A stretch of DNA of 7,724 nucleotides from a bacterium (GTDB taxonomy: Bacteria; Armatimonadota; HRBIN16), in the NCBI GenBank assembly GCA_025057335.1, contig JANWXG010000119.1, positions 1 to 7,724 of the forward strand, in the 5' to 3' direction. Positions within the stretch are counted from its first letter, which is position 1; each line of letters opens with the position of its first letter. Positions 5,257-7,724 of this stretch are shown here, in pieces. The notes beneath the pieces were generated by a model, which was not told the DNA's origin, ran no database searches, and worked only from the letters and a program-made list of their open reading frames with translations. Position numbers and translations under genes: made by a program.

Positions 5257-5523
5257 GTGGGTCTGTATCTTTTCGGATTGGCACTGGCGGTCGGCTTCGG
5301 CTTGCCAGTGGCAGTGTTGTCAGCAGCAATCGCGCAGGGGCGTGCCGCGGCAGCGGCGCTAGAGGGGATGGCTCGCCAGCCTGAGGCAGCAGGTCCCATC
5401 CGCACCTCGATGATTATCGCTCTGGCGTTCATCGAGTCGCTGGTCATCTACGCCCTGCTGATGTTCTTCCTGCTGCAAGGCAGGCTGCCCGGCATCGACG
5501 CACTGGCGCAGCTGCCCAAGTAA
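5257..5523 (+). CDS. atpE: F1Fo ATP synthase subunit c
   Basis: The 88-residue proteolipid forms the rotor ring. Two membrane helices (about 4-33 and 50-75) are joined by the polar loop ARQPE (39-43). Glu60 in AFIESLVIY is the ion-carrying carboxylate. Aligned on the RQPE loop with Ilyobacter tartaricus c, Gln27, Glu60 and Ser61 match the sodium ligands Gln32, Glu65 and Ser66, whereas Thr67 is replaced by Leu62; ion specificity is therefore open. The inner-helix glycine motif GxGxGxGxG is changed to Val20, Ser22, Ala24, Ala26, Gly28, a change known elsewhere to affect ring size. The start is GTG with a strong ribosome binding site. It is isolated from atpB by the repeat gap and followed by a hairpin before atpF. 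Confidence 0.95.
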   Translation: MGLYLFGLALAVGFGLPVAVLSAAIAQGRAAAAALEGMARQPEAAGPIRTSMIIALAFIESLVIYALLMFFLLQGRLPGIDALAQLPK

Positions 5524-5526
5524 CGG

Positions 5527-5559
5527 AGTAGAGGGGTGCGGCAAGCACCCCCTTCTACT
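5527..5559 (+). other. Intercistronic hairpin after atpE
   Basis: AGTAGA (5527-5532) plus GGGGTGC (5533-5539) pairs with GCACCCC (5545-5551) plus TCTACT (5554-5559): 13 base pairs with a 5-nt loop and a 2-nt bulge (5552-5553). It starts 3 nt after the atpE stop. No T-run follows, so it is more likely an mRNA-stabilising or partial attenuating structure than a full terminator. Confidence 0.6.
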
Positions 5560-5589
5560 GCACATCTTAGCGAGGTAAAGGGGCGACAG

Positions 5590-6096
5590 ATGGGTGAAGT
5601 CATGCATCAGCTGGGGATTGAACCCGCCGCCATCGTTGTAGAGATGGTCGGGTTCGTGCTGCTGTTGCTACTGCTGAAACGGTTTTTATGGGTGCCTGTG
5701 ACCAAATATCTGGAAGGGCGACAGCAGGAAATCGCTCAAACTTATGACAAGGTCGAGCATACCCGCCAAGAGATGGAGCGCCTGCGTGATGAGTACGAGC
5801 AGCGCCTAGCGAATATCGAGGCGGAGGCACGCGCCCAAATCCAGCAGGCGGTGAAAGAGGCGCAGCAGGTGCGCGAGCAAATCTTGGCGGAGGCGCGCCA
5901 GCAGGCAGAAAAGATGATTCGCGACGCTGAAGAGACCATCCGCTACGAACGCGAGAAAGCGATGGAGGAGATGCGCTTGCGCTTGATAGACCTGACCCTC
6001 CTAGCGACCAGCCGTATCCTGCAAGAGAGTGTAGATGATGCACGCCATCGCAAGATGGTACAGGACTTCATTGACCAGGTAGCGACGCGGTCATGA
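5590..6096 (+). CDS. atpF: F1Fo ATP synthase subunit b
   Basis: The 168-residue peripheral-stalk protein has one membrane helix (about 13-35, VEMVGFVLLLLLLKRFLWV) followed by a long charged coiled coil (about 43-130) rich in Glu, Gln, Arg and Ala, and a C-terminal segment (131-168) that meets delta. Size is normal for b. ATG 5590 is chosen because AAGGGG (5578-5583) lies 6 nt upstream and the protein then begins just before the membrane helix; an in-frame GTG at 5536 would fall inside the intercistronic hairpin. ATG 5602 is a further alternative. Only one b gene is seen, so the stalk is probably a homodimer. The stop overlaps the atpH start by 4 bp (ATGA). Confidence 0.93.
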   Translation: MGEVMHQLGIEPAAIVVEMVGFVLLLLLLKRFLWVPVTKYLEGRQQEIAQTYDKVEHTRQEMERLRDEYEQRLANIEAEARAQIQQAVKEAQQVREQILAEARQQAEKMIRDAEETIRYEREKAMEEMRLRLIDLTLLATSRILQESVDDARHRKMVQDFIDQVATRS

Positions 6097-6632
6097 GAGA
6101 AGAACGTGTGGCTCGAAGGTATGCTCGCGCCCTGTTCAACGCGGCGGTACAGCAGCAGATGGTGGAGGAGGTGGGCAACTCCTTCCGAGAGCTGCTACAT
6201 ACCCTGGAGGAGCAACCTGCCTTGCGGCAGCTTCTACTGAACCCGCTGATGGCGCGAGAGCGCAAGCAGCAACTGGTTCAGCAAGCACTGGCGGGGAAAG
6301 TGCATCCTCTGCTAGTGTCGCTGCTCAACGTGATGATACGGAAGCGGCGCGAGAACGTGCTGGAAGAGGTGTTTCACGAATACGGGAAGCTGTACGATGA
6401 ACATCTGGGCATCCTGCGGGTACAGGCAATCAGTGCCCGCCCGATAGATGAGCTGCAAGAGCGGGCGCTGGTTCGCAGTCTGGAACAGCGCACGGGCAAA
6501 ACCGTGGTGCTGGACAAACAGGTAGACCCTTCACTCATCGGAGGGATTGTGGTACGCATCGGCGATACGGTGATTGACGGTAGTGTGCATGGACAGTTGC
6601 AACGACTACGGCACTACTTATTGAACGCTTAG
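6093..6632 (+). CDS. atpH: F1Fo ATP synthase subunit delta
   Basis: The 179-residue protein links the b stalk to the top of the alpha/beta head. The N-terminal helical domain (about 1-105) begins with VARRYARALFNAA (6-18), typical of the delta/OSCP family; the C-terminal domain carries the family signature LIGGIVVRIGDTVIDGSV (148-165) and HGQLQRLRHYL. Length is typical (about 175-180). The ATG at 6093 overlaps the atpF stop, and only a weak AGG is found upstream, so translational coupling with atpF is likely. The stop is 19 bp before atpA. Confidence 0.95.
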   Translation: MREERVARRYARALFNAAVQQQMVEEVGNSFRELLHTLEEQPALRQLLLNPLMARERKQQLVQQALAGKVHPLLVSLLNVMIRKRRENVLEEVFHEYGKLYDEHLGILRVQAISARPIDELQERALVRSLEQRTGKTVVLDKQVDPSLIGGIVVRIGDTVIDGSVHGQLQRLRHYLLNA

Positions 6633-6636
6633 GGAC

Positions 6637-6643
6637 AAGGAGG
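6637..6643 (+). promoter_or_regulatory. Ribosome binding site of atpA
   Basis: AAGGAGG lies 8 nt before the TTG at 6652 and decides this non-ATG start. Confidence 0.75.
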
Positions 6644-6651
6644 CAGGAGCC

Positions 6652-7724
<1,073 letters not shown>

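Noticed and set aside
4988..5329. 113-codon minus-strand frame over the repeat gap
   Set aside because: It covers the repeats and the start of atpE and has no ribosome binding site or family resemblance; the repeats themselves create the open frame.
5536..5589. GTG 5536 as the start of atpF
   Set aside because: The added 18 residues would be encoded within the intercistronic hairpin and do not resemble subunit b; ATG 5590 has a suitable ribosome binding site.

Overview
The window is ordinary chromosomal DNA of a GC-rich, Gram-negative-type bacterium. Two observations narrow the host. The partial gene at the left edge ends in an H-X9-DG prepilin-associated motif, which is abundant in Armatimonadota, Planctomycetes and Lentisphaerae. 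A KDO8P synthase gene implies lipopolysaccharide and an outer membrane. Together with a DapG-like (Firmicutes-style) aspartate kinase, my best guess is Armatimonadota or a relative; this is inference, not a phylogenetic result.

Layout. Bases 1-188 (+) hold the 3' end of an H-X9-DG pseudopilin-like gene. It converges on kdsA (271-1113, -), with a perfect 12-bp hairpin between them. About 390 bp separates kdsA from a divergent plus-strand gene run and holds no convincing gene. It does contain a structured element near kdsA and, at its right end, a near-consensus sigma-70 promoter (TTGACA, 18 bp, TATACT) followed by a perfect palindrome GTTCGCGAAC. From this promoter the plus strand reads: a stand-alone double-ACT protein (1506-2030), aspartate kinase (2027-3397), an AtpZ-type protein with a proline-rich N-terminus (3360-3743), AtpI (3745-4203), F1Fo ATP synthase subunit a (4184-4882), a 374-bp gap filled with repeats, subunit c (5257-5523), a hairpin gap, subunit b (5590-6096), delta (6093-6632) and the first ~357 codons of alpha (6652 to the window end). 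Most neighbouring genes overlap or nearly touch, so much of this could be one transcript.

How the genes work together. The ACT protein and the aspartate kinase form a likely regulatory and catalytic pair at the entry to lysine/diaminopimelate, threonine and methionine synthesis. AtpZ and AtpI are helpers of c-ring assembly and ion handling; a, c and b build the membrane rotor and stator, while delta and alpha belong to the stalk and catalytic head. Gamma, beta and epsilon would be expected beyond the right edge.

No wholly new system is evident. The points most worth a second look are: the detached ACT regulator, with a G8 tract that could fuse it to the kinase by a -1 slip; aspartate kinase continuous with the atp genes; a subunit c with a degenerate glycine motif and a partial sodium-site signature; a strictly period-3 proline segment in the AtpZ-like protein; and the inverted/tandem repeat cluster that splits the atp operon between subunits a and c.
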